A stretch of DNA of 64,000 bases, from the NCBI GenBank assembly GCA_002811645.1, contig PDIP01000035.1:216644-280643 (forward strand), written 5' to 3'. A program made the translations under genes and the position numbers. Of the stretch, positions 31,447 to 41,670 are shown one piece after another. How positions within the stretch are numbered: the stretch's first letter is position 1; every line of letters begins with the position of its first letter. The notes under the pieces are model-generated. The model saw only the letters and a program-made list of their open reading frames with translations. It had not been told where the DNA came from and did not search any database. Source of the stretch: Corallochytrium limacisporum (taxonomy: Eukaryota; Opisthokonta).

Positions 31447-33006
31447 TCATGCCACTCCAATATTATGGTAAAGCATGACGACGAAGGCAGCCGCCTGGTC
31501 GGAGAACTTCTTGGACTTCTGCCAGGTGGTGCACTTGTAGACGGTGTCATCGATCTTGATGCTCGACCTGAACATGCGGTCCGGAGACTCTTCGATGGTG
31601 TACACCGGCTCCTTCATTTTGTTCTGGTCCCACTGAACAGGATTTGCTTTGCTTTGCTGTGCCTTGATGTGTGCTTCCTTCTGTTGCTTTTTATACCATT
31701 CGTAGACGATATGTTTGGGGCTTAAATGACCGGACCGGTGTCCACTGACCCGCTTATCGCGGAACCGGCGTGGCTCGTATGCGGGATCCATTTCAATAAC
31801 CATCTGTGCGGAGTCCTGTCTACGACGTTTGGCTTCTGGAGATCCGTCCTTTGCAGCATCCAGTTTTGCTAGCGATGCCTTGCGAATTGAGTCCCGATGG
31901 GCCTCCCAGGCATCAAAGTCTGGCTTAATCTCTTGGTAGATGTCTAAAGCCTTGGCCATCTCTAAGACGTCTCTGCCTTCCTGGATGTGCTCTGCGTAGA
32001 CAGGCTCAGTGAGGCGCTTACGGAGGATCTGCAGCACAGAGTATTTGACATTGTCCAATTCCTCATCGTACATGACTGCAAGCTTAAGATATTCCTGGGC
32101 CAGAGTCACGTCATTGACCGTTTTACCATCGGCCCGAAACACAGAAGGGTCCCACTGTGCGGCACGGGCGATCAGCACGCCTTCTGCTCCGCATTCCTCT
32201 TGGAATGCCACTGCAGTGCTCCGGTTCGTAATACTAGGGCCGTTGCCGTTGCAAAGCACTGTGCATCCAAGATCCTTGAGCGCTTCTGCTATCGGAACAA
32301 TAAGATCAGGATGTGCTGCCTGCCTTGGTCGCTCGTGCACGAAACGGCCATGGATGGCCACGGCGCTCGCCCCAGCGTGGTACAGGCGTGCCACAAAATC
32401 ACGCGTTTCTTCAACAGTAGGCAGCAGTCGAATCTTCGCAGTGACTGGTATGCTCAGACCGTCAGCCAGAGTCCGCACAATTTCAACAGCGTTTTCCTGC
32501 TGGCCCAAGAGGGCAGCACCCATCCCTCCAGAGACGGAGTAGCCCTTTGGACAGCCCATGTTCACATCCACCGCACAGACATCTTTTTCACACAATTTTG
32601 CTGCTTTCAGAGCACGTGGGCCGTTTGCAGTGCCCAGTTGCAGGATAACTTTGCCGGTTTCGACCTCGGGATCAATGCGCAGCAATATTCTACCCCCTGC
32701 CTGAATGAAATCAACCGTTTTCGTTGGGCCCGTGTTGACCTTACGCTCCGCGTGCACCAGTCGGTGGTCAATGATCTCCTCTGTATAGACGTAATCTGCC
32801 CCGTTTTTCAAAGCAAGGACGCGATGTGACAGATTTGAACAGCGTACCATCGGCGCCATGCACAATGCGCCCCGTAGAAAGCCTGGGAATGGAGCAGAAG
32901 CGCGTGTCAACGACCGGATTGCACCGGTGACCGCTGCCGCTCCACCATTCATGTCGCCAGACTCTGATGATTTCTGAAGATTCTTTCCCAGATCTTCAGC
33001 TCCCAT
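31447..33006 (-). CDS. DUS2: tRNA-dihydrouridine(20) synthase, DUS2-type
   Basis: The 519-aa flavoenzyme reduces uridine 20 in the D-loop of cytosolic tRNAs. The TIM-barrel core begins at CMAPMVRCSN (about residue 49) and carries the catalytic cysteine C152 in VDVNMGCPKGYS, followed by GGMGAALL, RLLPTVEETRDF and AIHGRFVHERP. A helical domain follows, then a basic linker with KRRRQD. A double-stranded RNA-binding domain (about residues 425-512, SPKHIVYEWYKK to FSDQAAAFVVM) is diagnostic of DUS2 among eukaryotic Dus enzymes. Residues 1-45 are a short low-complexity leader. The gene is divergent from the hydrolase at 33619 and tandem with the ligase. Confidence 0.93.
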   Translation of the reverse strand: MGAEDLGKNLQKSSESGDMNGGAAAVTGAIRSLTRASAPFPGFLRGALCMAPMVRCSNLSHRVLALKNGADYVYTEEIIDHRLVHAERKVNTGPTKTVDFIQAGGRILLRIDPEVETGKVILQLGTANGPRALKAAKLCEKDVCAVDVNMGCPKGYSVSGGMGAALLGQQENAVEIVRTLADGLSIPVTAKIRLLPTVEETRDFVARLYHAGASAVAIHGRFVHERPRQAAHPDLIVPIAEALKDLGCTVLCNGNGPSITNRSTAVAFQEECGAEGVLIARAAQWDPSVFRADGKTVNDVTLAQEYLKLAVMYDEELDNVKYSVLQILRKRLTEPVYAEHIQEGRDVLEMAKALDIYQEIKPDFDAWEAHRDSIRKASLAKLDAAKDGSPEAKRRRQDSAQMVIEMDPAYEPRRFRDKRVSGHRSGHLSPKHIVYEWYKKQQKEAHIKAQQSKANPVQWDQNKMKEPVYTIEESPDRMFRSSIKIDDTVYKCTTWQKSKKFSDQAAAFVVMLYHNIGVA

Positions 33007-33618
33007 ACTCTCAAATTCTCAGTCATTTAATGTTTTTCGGCGTTCATTTCTGTCCCTTGAGACTACTGCTTTTGCCACTCACATGTCCGGGATGGTGCTT
33101 GCGAAACAAACCACCGGTCCTTATCTAACTATCCACGTTGCCAAATATTTCCGTTGTGTTCGTGTCCAGAGCATTTTCGTACGCACGACATTCTACGCTA
33201 ATAGACCCAGGGGAACTGGTTCCAGGGTTCATGTACCCTCAATGGATACGGCATGTCCACGGCCACAGGTCAGGGAGACCCGCCCCACGCGCAGAGAGGG
33301 AGGGTGGGATTGTAAGGCGAAGTGAGGAGGGCGAGGGATCGGGCAGGTCCTTGAGACTGTGTGGCCACTCAATCGGGTCTCAGATGTAGACAAGAGGTCT
33401 CAACTTTCCGGTTTAGGATCTTGGGGTAATCAGGCTCGTGTTTCCGAGTTATTCGTTTCTTTAGCACGTCAAAGAGGATGTCTTCAGTACATGTTTATAC
33501 GAGGTAGGACAGAGCAGAGGAATGAAACAGACTACCTGTGGTGCAAGTCTCTAGGGGACACTAGTACGAGTTCGAGTTCGTGGCAGGACCATGATATCAG
33601 CGGTAGCGCATTGCAGTC
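33007..33618. other. Head-to-head region, DUS2 and ABHD13-like genes
   Basis: This 612-bp divergent promoter region has no recognised gene and no poly-G tract of 9 bp or more. A short direct run (GAGTTCGAGTTCG) occurs near 33570. Confidence 0.6.
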
Positions 33619-34737
33619 ATGGCTCCATCGTCACTGGCTGCCGTGGCAGGAGTCATACTCGGCCTGCCTGTTGCACTAACAGCATTAAAGACAGGGATGA
33701 TGGTTCTTGCACAAAATAAATTGATCTACGCCGGGTATTTACCACCTGGTTCAAGGTCGTCAGTGAACTTCCACGGGATCGAAAGGACTACAATGCGCGC
33801 AGATCCCTTCATAGTGGAAACGACAGACGGTAAGGCCAAGCTTCAGTGCTACTTGATGCATGATCCAGCACGACTGGAAAGTATCGCATCATCAGTTGGT
33901 CGCGCACCGCTACGATATCACTGTCTGCTCTATTTTCATGGCAATGCAGGTAACATTGGACATCGCATGGAGCATCTTTGGGGTATCCTACAATCGTGGC
34001 CTCGTAATGATCCGTTAACTGACCGTCCAATCTACCCTGTGATCTTCGGCGTGGATTATCGCGGCTACGGATTAAGCTCTGGAACAGCCACGGAAATTGG
34101 GCTCAGGAATGATGCAGTTTCCGTGCTGGAGACAACGCAGAAGCGCTTCAGAACGGTGCTGAAAGCAATCGGCAGTGCTGATTCAAGCACAGTTGAGTCC
34201 AACGACATAAGACTCTTTATCTACGGCCATAGTCTCGGCGGTGCCGTTGGTTTGCATTGTGCTGCGACTGCACATCGGCTGCAACAGTCGTGCCGAGACA
34301 CCAGATCCGCCGTTGATGGGTTGATCGTAGAGAATACTTTCACTTCCGTCCCGGAGGTTGCTCGCGCGTTCTACCCACGGTGGTCTATTCCGCACCGACT
34401 GTCTCATTCGCGCTGGCTTCTTTGGAATCGATGGGACTGTCGCACATCGATCAGTGACATCGACCTCAGCCGGCTGCCCGTCCTCTTATTGAGCAGTTCA
34501 AACGATGATGTGCTACCGCCATCTATGATGGAGGAGTTGCGAGCTCTTCTGGTGGAGAAGGAGACGGCAAACTTCGACGATGGCGGAGATGAACAGAATA
34601 AGAATTGCGGCGGCAGAAGCAAAATCGTCTTCCAAGGCATAAAAGGCGGCCATCATGACGATGGTTTTTTAAAACCGTACTATTGGGACGCCTGGAAGAT
34701 GTTTCTCAAGCACAGCATTGGAGACAAAAATACATGA
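33619..34737 (+). CDS. Alpha/beta hydrolase, ABHD13/Bem46-like
   Basis: The 372-aa product begins with a hydrophobic helix (residues 5-30), so it is probably membrane-anchored. The hydrolase fold follows, with the oxyanion/turn motif LLYFHGNAGNIGHR, then DYRGYGLSSG. The nucleophile is S205 in YGHSLGGAVG, the likely acid D296 in SSSNDDVLPP, and the histidine H345 in GGHHDDGF. This is the pattern of the Bem46/ABHD13/ABHD17 group (serine hydrolases; ABHD17 enzymes depalmitoylate proteins). The substrate is unknown. A Gly/Asp/Asn-rich insert lies before the histidine (about 318-333). It is convergent with valyl-tRNA synthetase across 96 bp. Confidence 0.88.
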   Translation: MAPSSLAAVAGVILGLPVALTALKTGMMVLAQNKLIYAGYLPPGSRSSVNFHGIERTTMRADPFIVETTDGKAKLQCYLMHDPARLESIASSVGRAPLRYHCLLYFHGNAGNIGHRMEHLWGILQSWPRNDPLTDRPIYPVIFGVDYRGYGLSSGTATEIGLRNDAVSVLETTQKRFRTVLKAIGSADSSTVESNDIRLFIYGHSLGGAVGLHCAATAHRLQQSCRDTRSAVDGLIVENTFTSVPEVARAFYPRWSIPHRLSHSRWLLWNRWDCRTSISDIDLSRLPVLLLSSSNDDVLPPSMMEELRALLVEKETANFDDGGDEQNKNCGGRSKIVFQGIKGGHHDDGFLKPYYWDAWKMFLKHSIGDKNT

Positions 34738-34833
34738 CACAAAATTTCTCTAAATGAATAGGAACGGGACTGTCTTGTATTTAAGGCGAGATTATGAAGT
34801 CCATGATTGATTGGATATATGCGCATGAACATC

Positions 34834-37800
34834 CTAGTCTTCCCAGTTCTGGTACATAGCAATAGCCTTCTTGACGGCAATCAATTCGTTGTCAAATGCC
34901 TCTTTCTGCTCGGCGTTTTTGGCGCGGACGTCAGCGGGAACCTTCTGCACGTAGCCGTCCATATCCATGCGCTTCGAGAGGTTCGCAATTTGAGACTGCA
35001 ACTTGGTGACCTTGCCTTCGAGCTTCTTGATCTCCTTCCCTGGCTCCACAAGGCCCTTAATGTAGATATAAGCCTCGGCACGGTCACCCACAGTATCCAT
35101 GGCACAGTGCTTTGGTGCGGCATCTTCACCGCTCATGAGGATCTGAACGCTTTCCACATTTGCCAGTGTGACAATGGTGCGTGCGAAGGGTTCAAGTGTA
35201 GGCTTCATGTCATGCACGTTGCACAGGATGAATGCAGCCGGCTTGACCTTGGGAGTGAGGTACTCACTCTTCAAAGACCGCAGGCGGCTCACACACTCCA
35301 TAACCTCGCTGACCTGGGCCTCGATCTCCTCGTTACGCTGCGGTGCATTGTCAGCCTCCGGGTAGGCCGAGATGTGAATGGACGGGCACTTCTCGTCCGC
35401 ATACCGGGGTAGACGCTGCCATAATTCCTCTGTCAAGAAAGGCATGAATGGGGCCATGAGCTTCAGTCCCTGGTCCAGACAGTGGTACAACACGGCCCGG
35501 CTCCGTTTCTGACCTTCGACCTGCCAGTCCTTGGGCTCGGCATTATATGGGAAATACATCTTCATGTTCTCCAGGTAAATGTCACACAGATCGTACAACC
35601 AGAAGTTGTAGAGAGCAGTGGTGGCGTCCGGGAACATATACTCATTCATGGCCTTTTGCACGGTCACAATGCAGTAGTTGAGACGGCTCAGCATCCATGA
35701 GTCAATCGGGTTGGTGGGAGCCGGTCCCTTGTTGTTGATGCTGCTACCTTCAGGCTTGTAGTCCTTGCCCAGACGCATCAGGGCAAACTTGGTTGCGTTC
35801 CAAAGTTTGTTGCAGAAGAAACGGTAGCCTTGGAGACGCAAGACATCCAAGTTGATGTCACGGCCCTGGGCAGTATAGGCCATGAGACCGAAACGCATGG
35901 CGTCGGTGCCACACTGGGGAATGCCTTCCGGATAGTCAGCCTTCTGGCCGGCACGAGCCCTCTTCAGCTCCTTCGGGTCAAGGTTGCCGTTTTCGAGCTT
36001 CTCGTGCAGTCCCTCTAGGGAAATGCCAGTGATAATGTCACGCGGGTCAATGACATTGCCCAGGGACTTGGACATTTTGCGACCGTGGGCATCGCGAATC
36101 ATGGCATGCAGGTAGACCTCCTGGAAGGGACACTGTCCGAGGAGGGCCCAGCTCATCATGACCATTCGGGCAACCCAGAAGAAGATAATGTCATGGCCAG
36201 TCTCGAGCAGGGTATTCGGGAAAAAGGCCTTCATATCTGGTGTTTCGCGGGGCCAGCCCTGGGTCGCGAAAGGAAACAGACCAGAGCTGAACCACGTGTC
36301 CAGAACGTCAGGATCCTGCTCTAGGGTCAAGCGGCTCTCGTCTTCGATACCTGTCTGCTTCTTGGCCTGGGCCAGCGCGTCTTTCTGGTTACGAGCAATG
36401 ACCCATGCCCCCCGCACGGTCTCGTCGCGTTCCACTGGCTGACCATCAACAAGAATACGCCACGCAGGAACTCGATGGCCCCACCAGAGTTGGCGACTGA
36501 TGCACCAATCACGGGGGTTCTCCAGCCAACGGCGCCAGGTCTTAACGTGGTCAACGGGGGTGAGATTGAGCTCACCATCCTCTACGTATTTCAGAGCAGC
36601 TGCGGCCATTTCGTCCATCTTGACGAACCACTGTGGTTTCAGCATAGGCTCCACAATGTCCTTCGTGCGGGAACAGATTGGCAAGGTCATGTTGTGGGAC
36701 TTGATTTCCTTCAACAAACCCAGTTCCTTCAGCTTCTCGCCGATGGTGATTCGAGCGTCGAAACGCATTTGTCCCTCGAACTCAGGCACCAAATCGTTGA
36801 TTGTGCCGTTGTCGTTAAGCATACATAGCATGGGTAAGTTGTGGCGTTTGCCGGCTTCATAATCATTGGGGTCGTGGGCTGGAGTTATCTTTACAGCACC
36901 GGTGCCAAATTCCATGTCAACCAACTCTTTGTCCAAAATGATCGGCATGGCCTCCTTGCGAAGGGGATGCCAGACCTTGCGTCCGTGCAGATGAATATAC
37001 CGCGGATCGTCTGGGTGGACTGCAACGGCAGTGTCACCGAGCATGGTCTCCAGACGTGTGGTGGCCACAATAATCTCTTCAGCACCTGCTCCAGGATCAG
37101 CATCTTCTTTGCCTTCAGGACAGATGCGATAGGCAAATTCCGTTAGGGTACCGAATGTGTACGACTCCTTGCTATGATTGGGCACGGGCATCTGTTTGTT
37201 GCCCTCAATTTCAATGTTGTCAACCTCGAGGTCACTGATGGCAGAATTCAGTTTTGAGCACCAGTTTACGAGGCGGGTGGCCCGGTAGATCTTGCCGTCG
37301 TTGTACAGACGAACAAATGCTTCCAGTACAGCCTCAACCATGTCATCATCCATGGTGAAGTTTGCGCGATCCCAGTCGAAGGAGGTACCCATGGCACGCA
37401 ATTGATCGTAGATAATACCACCGAACTCATTCTTGTAGTCCCAGACACGTTTGAGGAACTCCTCACGACCAAGATCATGACGGGTCTTACCCTCGAGGCG
37501 CTGCACGCGCTTCTCTACAACAACCTGAGTGGCGATGCCAGCATGGTCACAGCCCGGATTCCACAGCACAGTCTCACCGCGCATACGGTGCCAGCGGGTT
37601 AAGGTGTCCTCGACAGCCATTGTCAGAGCATGACCAATGTGCAAGACGCCGGTGACGTTTGGAGGTGGGATCACCATTACAAACTTGCCCTTCGGATTCT
37701 CCGCCTGAACGTCCCGGCCGCCGTACTCAGGTTTGTAAAAGCCTTCCTTCTCCCACCACTTGCCCCATGAGGACTCGACACGGCGGGGATCATAGCCAGC

Positions 37801-38121
37801 GTCCATCTCTTCGCCAAGGATCTTCTTCTCTCCCGGCTTGGTGGGATCTACCCAGTTGTCCTGCTTTGCAACAGCCTTGACCTTGGCCTTCTTCTCTTCC
37901 TTTGCCTTTCCATCTTTGGCTTTTCCATCACCACCCTTTGATTTCAGCTTCTCCTGTTTGGCCAGAAACTTTGCCAGCTTCTCCGCCTGCTTCTTGGCCT
38001 TGTTTGGATTGCTACTCAGAGTAGTTCCAAGGAACTCTTGGCCCGGAACCACATTCTCTGCAGCCTTCAGCGCCTCCTCGGCAGTCATCTGAGGCACAAC
38101 CTGGGCCTCTTCGCCTGTCAT
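34834..38121 (-). CDS. VARS1: Valyl-tRNA synthetase
   Basis: This is a 1095-aa class Ia synthetase that charges tRNA-Val. An N-terminal Lys-rich extension (about residues 30-95) precedes the catalytic core. The HIGH motif is residues 161-164 (NVTGVLHIGHAL) and KMSKS is 682-686 (GRKMSKSLGNV), separated by the CP1 editing domain. WDRANFTMDDDM, NPRDWCISRQLWWGHRVPAW and DVLDTWFSS are ValRS signatures. An anticodon-binding domain and a C-terminal coiled-coil arm (about 1020-1090) follow. ATG 38121 has a good context (GCCATGA); an in-frame AUG-less extension of 30 codons precedes it. It is convergent with the hydrolase. Confidence 0.97.
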   Translation of the reverse strand: MTGEEAQVVPQMTAEEALKAAENVVPGQEFLGTTLSSNPNKAKKQAEKLAKFLAKQEKLKSKGGDGKAKDGKAKEEKKAKVKAVAKQDNWVDPTKPGEKKILGEEMDAGYDPRRVESSWGKWWEKEGFYKPEYGGRDVQAENPKGKFVMVIPPPNVTGVLHIGHALTMAVEDTLTRWHRMRGETVLWNPGCDHAGIATQVVVEKRVQRLEGKTRHDLGREEFLKRVWDYKNEFGGIIYDQLRAMGTSFDWDRANFTMDDDMVEAVLEAFVRLYNDGKIYRATRLVNWCSKLNSAISDLEVDNIEIEGNKQMPVPNHSKESYTFGTLTEFAYRICPEGKEDADPGAGAEEIIVATTRLETMLGDTAVAVHPDDPRYIHLHGRKVWHPLRKEAMPIILDKELVDMEFGTGAVKITPAHDPNDYEAGKRHNLPMLCMLNDNGTINDLVPEFEGQMRFDARITIGEKLKELGLLKEIKSHNMTLPICSRTKDIVEPMLKPQWFVKMDEMAAAALKYVEDGELNLTPVDHVKTWRRWLENPRDWCISRQLWWGHRVPAWRILVDGQPVERDETVRGAWVIARNQKDALAQAKKQTGIEDESRLTLEQDPDVLDTWFSSGLFPFATQGWPRETPDMKAFFPNTLLETGHDIIFFWVARMVMMSWALLGQCPFQEVYLHAMIRDAHGRKMSKSLGNVIDPRDIITGISLEGLHEKLENGNLDPKELKRARAGQKADYPEGIPQCGTDAMRFGLMAYTAQGRDINLDVLRLQGYRFFCNKLWNATKFALMRLGKDYKPEGSSINNKGPAPTNPIDSWMLSRLNYCIVTVQKAMNEYMFPDATTALYNFWLYDLCDIYLENMKMYFPYNAEPKDWQVEGQKRSRAVLYHCLDQGLKLMAPFMPFLTEELWQRLPRYADEKCPSIHISAYPEADNAPQRNEEIEAQVSEVMECVSRLRSLKSEYLTPKVKPAAFILCNVHDMKPTLEPFARTIVTLANVESVQILMSGEDAAPKHCAMDTVGDRAEAYIYIKGLVEPGKEIKKLEGKVTKLQSQIANLSKRMDMDGYVQKVPADVRAKNAEQKEAFDNELIAVKKAIAMYQNWED

Positions 38122-39276
38122 GGCTGCTATATATAAAGTGCTTTCAAACCCGGGATACCGAAAATGGTTTGCAAGTCCAGTTTGGGATTTTGCCGTTTGC
38201 ACACTTCGCGTTCAACGTCTTATTACTTTGAAATAGATGTGTTTGGCAACCACAAGTCGCTATTGTTAAAGTCATGCATGGTTCAGTCGCCTGCCAACAG
38301 ATACAAACGCACACAAAATGCAAGAAGGGATATTCTGGTGGCAAACAAACAGGAGGCAAATGGGAAAGCCAAGCTTGGTCTAATTGAACTTTACACGCGA
38401 CAGGCTTGGCACGGCAGAGTTTTGCTGCCTGTCAAGATGCCTTGCAGAAAACTGAACGCATCGGTTGGTGATCCCTGACAGAGAAAGAAATCGTGCCTTG
38501 GTCTGGGTTGATGGTTCACTCGAAATCTCACACACACTGCCAACGCACGCACGATCAAAACACTATGAGATTTAGTACAAACTCACACACAAAACCACCT
38601 CGTCCCTTCCCGTCCCTAAACACAAAATCATTCTACCAATCAATCTCGCACAAACCGCCCCCCCCCCCCCCACATGCCGCCCCGCACAGCCGCGGGTTGT
38701 TCACGGGGCCTTGTGCCGTTTTAGTTGCCTTGCTGAATGAAATATAACTGTGCCCCTTATTAAATTCAATTAATTACTTCCTCCCTTCAAACGGGAGGGG
38801 GGGCGTCGCGCTTTGGGAGGGGGAGGGGATCCGGGGTCGATTCAAAACCCAATAATTCGGGGCCGTTATGGGGCGCCCGGAGAGCTGCGGACTCCATAGT
38901 GAAAGTACAGAAGATATTTCTACCGTTCGCCAAGCGCGCCAAAAAGTCAAAATTGAAAATCTCTCCCCCCGGGGTGGGGTGTTTGCAGGGAGGGTGAAGT
39001 ACCTGGGACGGTATCACCCTGCGGGCGTACCTATGATCAGTCTTTTAGCGATGATATGTTTGGTGTTGCCATTGGTTGGTTCAACATTTTATCCTTATTT
39101 ATCATATGGTGTGATGTTAAGTACAGCTGTGTCAAATAATGTATTGTGATTTGAACTTGGCTCATGCAATGGAAGGTAGTTATTTAAGAAATGCCAAGAG
39201 AACCGGGCTGTAACACTGGAGACAGTCATCAGTATAGTTCTTCCGGGACGGTCATTCATCTTTGTTCAAAGCAACC
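38122..39276. other. Head-to-head region, ValRS and TACC genes
   Basis: No separate gene is recognised. The first 90 bp (to 38211) continue the ValRS frame without an ATG. The region contains CA-rich DNA near 38530, C14 (38658-38671) and purine-rich G-runs at 38790-38830. Confidence 0.55.
38658..38671. repeat. Poly-C tract (C14)
   Basis: Fourteen consecutive C, the longest homopolymer of this kind in the window, between two divergent genes. Confidence 0.9.
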
Positions 39277-40650
39277 ATGCCGACTACAACGGGAAGAAGT
39301 CCGCTTTCTACGGTTCAGGGAGACAACCCCACCACCAACGGTTCGGGGCAAAAGTCGGAACTGACAAAAATTCCGCTTCCAAAATCGGGTGGTGGCATCC
39401 CGCTTCCCGCAAAGCCAGCGGCGCTCAAGCGTACCTTGGCCAGTGGACAGCGTCGAAGTCCATCTCTTCGTAGCCCTGCTCTAGAGAACCATTTGTCCAA
39501 GACTCGCTTTAACAGCACTCCGACGGCGTCCCCGATCTACACCAGCATCGACAATGTACCGGAGCCAACCCCCAGTAAGAATCGTATTGTCCTCGACGAC
39601 GATGACGACGACGACGATGATGAGGTCGAAGCCGCCATTACTGAACCGATAGAGAACAAAACCATCGAAAATTTGAAAGAAAGCGGTAACATTGACACTC
39701 CAGGATCCACAACATCCCAGATCTCTCAAACACTCGTGAAAGAAGCGGTCAGTTCGGGTGGCGCAAGTTTTTTGAATAGCAACACTAAGGATACGGTCGT
39801 CCAGGAAAGCGCAGACACGCTAATAAGCCCTCTGCACCCCCCTCTTAAGAGTGTTCAGGGACAAAATGATGGTACTCCTCAGCCTGAGGAGCAAACTCCG
39901 ATCCAGCAGAAAGGTGTGGAGGATTTTAAGGATGACGACCAACCAATCGTGTCACTACTCGACACTGAAAACGTTATGCTCACTCCCAATTCGTTCAAGA
40001 AATACTCTGAGCGGGAATGGCGGGATATGACCAAGAAAATATACAGTGAGGCCAGCAAGGAGGCTGCGCTGCTGAACGACGAGTGTGAGAACCTGCAGAG
40101 CCAACTGACGAAGGAGAAGCAGACCCAGGACGAACTGCGTCGTGTTCTGAATGAATACGAAAAGACTATTTCGTCAATGATTGCAGAGAAGAGCAAAGCG
40201 ACTGAAAAATACGAGAGTGATATTGCTGAAATGCGAACTAAACATGGCGCAGAGGTTGAGCGGTTAAATCGTGAGCTGAACCAGGCACGGGAGAGCTACG
40301 ACGACCTCAGCAAGCGCCATGAAAACATGAAGAGCTACGCACAGTCGTTTAAGGACAAGGAGGAGCAGCTGAAGGAGAGTCTGAGAGTTTCGGAGGCTGA
40401 TCTGAAGGTCAGTGAACAGCGGTACGCGACCTTGAAGAGTCATGCAGAGACAAAGCTAAAGAACGCGGGATTGGAACTGGAGAAGATGGAAGATGCCTTC
40501 CGAACAGAGACCGCGGCACTGCGGGCCAAGGTGAAGCAGCTCGAGCTCTCCCAGGCGAGCATGAAGGACTCACTGGCTGCCAAAGAGAAGGAAAACAAGG
40601 AGTTGATGACCATTTGCGATGATTTGATAGCCAAAATGGACCAGAAATGA
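39277..40650 (+). CDS. TACC: TACC-domain protein (transforming acidic coiled coil)
   Basis: The 457-aa product has a disordered Ser/Pro-rich first half with a nine-residue Asp run, and a C-terminal coiled coil of about 210 residues (about 245-457). The last 150 residues match the TACC domain: RYATLKSHAETKLKNA and the terminal ENKELMTICDDLIAKM correspond to the same positions in animal TACC proteins (TRICDDLISKM in human TACC3). TACC proteins bind XMAP215/chTOG microtubule polymerases at centrosomes and spindle poles. ATG 39277 (ACCATGC) is the first ATG; the frame opens slightly upstream at a TTG. It is convergent with RNase H2C. Confidence 0.88.
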   Translation: MPTTTGRSPLSTVQGDNPTTNGSGQKSELTKIPLPKSGGGIPLPAKPAALKRTLASGQRRSPSLRSPALENHLSKTRFNSTPTASPIYTSIDNVPEPTPSKNRIVLDDDDDDDDDEVEAAITEPIENKTIENLKESGNIDTPGSTTSQISQTLVKEAVSSGGASFLNSNTKDTVVQESADTLISPLHPPLKSVQGQNDGTPQPEEQTPIQQKGVEDFKDDDQPIVSLLDTENVMLTPNSFKKYSEREWRDMTKKIYSEASKEAALLNDECENLQSQLTKEKQTQDELRRVLNEYEKTISSMIAEKSKATEKYESDIAEMRTKHGAEVERLNRELNQARESYDDLSKRHENMKSYAQSFKDKEEQLKESLRVSEADLKVSEQRYATLKSHAETKLKNAGLELEKMEDAFRTETAALRAKVKQLELSQASMKDSLAAKEKENKELMTICDDLIAKMDQK

Positions 40651-40816
40651 AACGCAAGCAGCTGTTTTGGCTTGGCATTTGACAATCTCCCGGCAAGGCA
40701 TGGCACTGGCTGCACCCTTGGCGGTGGCTCTCATCTTCAGCGCATGAATTGCGTTTCAATGATTCTATAAGTAACACTACACTGAAAGATTTTATTTCTA
40801 ATTAGTTCAATGTTCT

Positions 40817-41266
40817 CTATGCCGCTGACGAGAAATCCTTATTGAGCTTCGATGCCAGTTGGGTCATCTTGAGCAAGTACGCAAAGCTGTTGTCCTCATC
40901 TGGTGGGTTCTCTCGTTCCCAGAGGTGAATCTTCTTGAAAGTGCCGGTAGCCCTCCAGGCCCGCCCATGGTCCTCGGTTACAGCCTTACGCTCCTCAGTC
41001 ACGACAAGGCCGACGAATCCTTCCGGTATGTCCTCAGTACGACCGACAAGCTCTCTTCCCCGAAACCTGGCCTGCCAGATTCCTTCTCGATTGCTGTCCT
41101 GTTCGTGCCAGAAGTAGTCGTCTACTCGTGCCGGCCCATCGTACGCAATGTCAACGGGAAGCTGGTGCAATTTTATTTCCGCAGATTCACCCTTGTTCAT
41201 AATGTTCTCCAATGAGTCCCCTCGGATCACTGTTGCGGTTGATTCTTCATTTGTAGAAATAGGCAT
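40817..41266 (-). CDS. RNASEH2C: Ribonuclease H2 subunit C
   Basis: The 149-aa product matches the non-catalytic C subunit of eukaryotic RNase H2, which removes ribonucleotides and RNA from DNA-RNA hybrids. The conserved blocks are LHQLPVDIAYDGPARVDDYF, the core WQARFRGRELVGRTEDIPEGFVGLVV, and the late strand GTFKKIHLWERE. Human RNASEH2C is of similar length (164 aa) and shares the LPC-VAYDGPA and FRGRxLxG patterns. With subunit B it forms the scaffold for catalytic subunit A. No A or B subunit is in this window. It is convergent with TACC. Confidence 0.87.
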   Translation of the reverse strand: MPISTNEESTATVIRGDSLENIMNKGESAEIKLHQLPVDIAYDGPARVDDYFWHEQDSNREGIWQARFRGRELVGRTEDIPEGFVGLVVTEERKAVTEDHGRAWRATGTFKKIHLWERENPPDEDNSFAYLLKMTQLASKLNKDFSSAA

Positions 41267-41670
41267 GGTGTTGGCTTTGAGTGCAGTCTATTTCTTGTCA
41301 TGTGCCAACTCGCCATTCATCAGTTACAAAAAACTCTCTTTCCTGTCCATACAACTGAGATTGTAACATGCGGAAAAAGATACAGTAGCTAGATACCCAA
41401 GGGCCACAGTTTTTACACCTCCACTGGGGTGTGGATTACCAGACCCCTGAAGGCGCTCCAGTGGTCCCAATCCCCACCTTCTACCGCCCGTAAATTCCAC
41501 GGCGACTGGGCGCGAAAACGGAGCAGAGGTGTGCGGAAGGGGAAGGGAGTCCATTTTTACATTGCCAGACCCACAAGGTTCTCATGTCAAGTGAATGTAA
41601 TCCAATGGTCAATACTAGCACGCTGTATTCTCAAATGAAAGGAGACGCTTAAATTCCTCTAGCGAAGCAG
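41267..41670. other. Spacer between CHID1 and RNASEH2C
   Basis: This 404-bp spacer lies between two tandem minus-strand genes and should hold the CHID1 3' end and the RNase H2C promoter. No gene or repeat is recognised. Confidence 0.6.
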
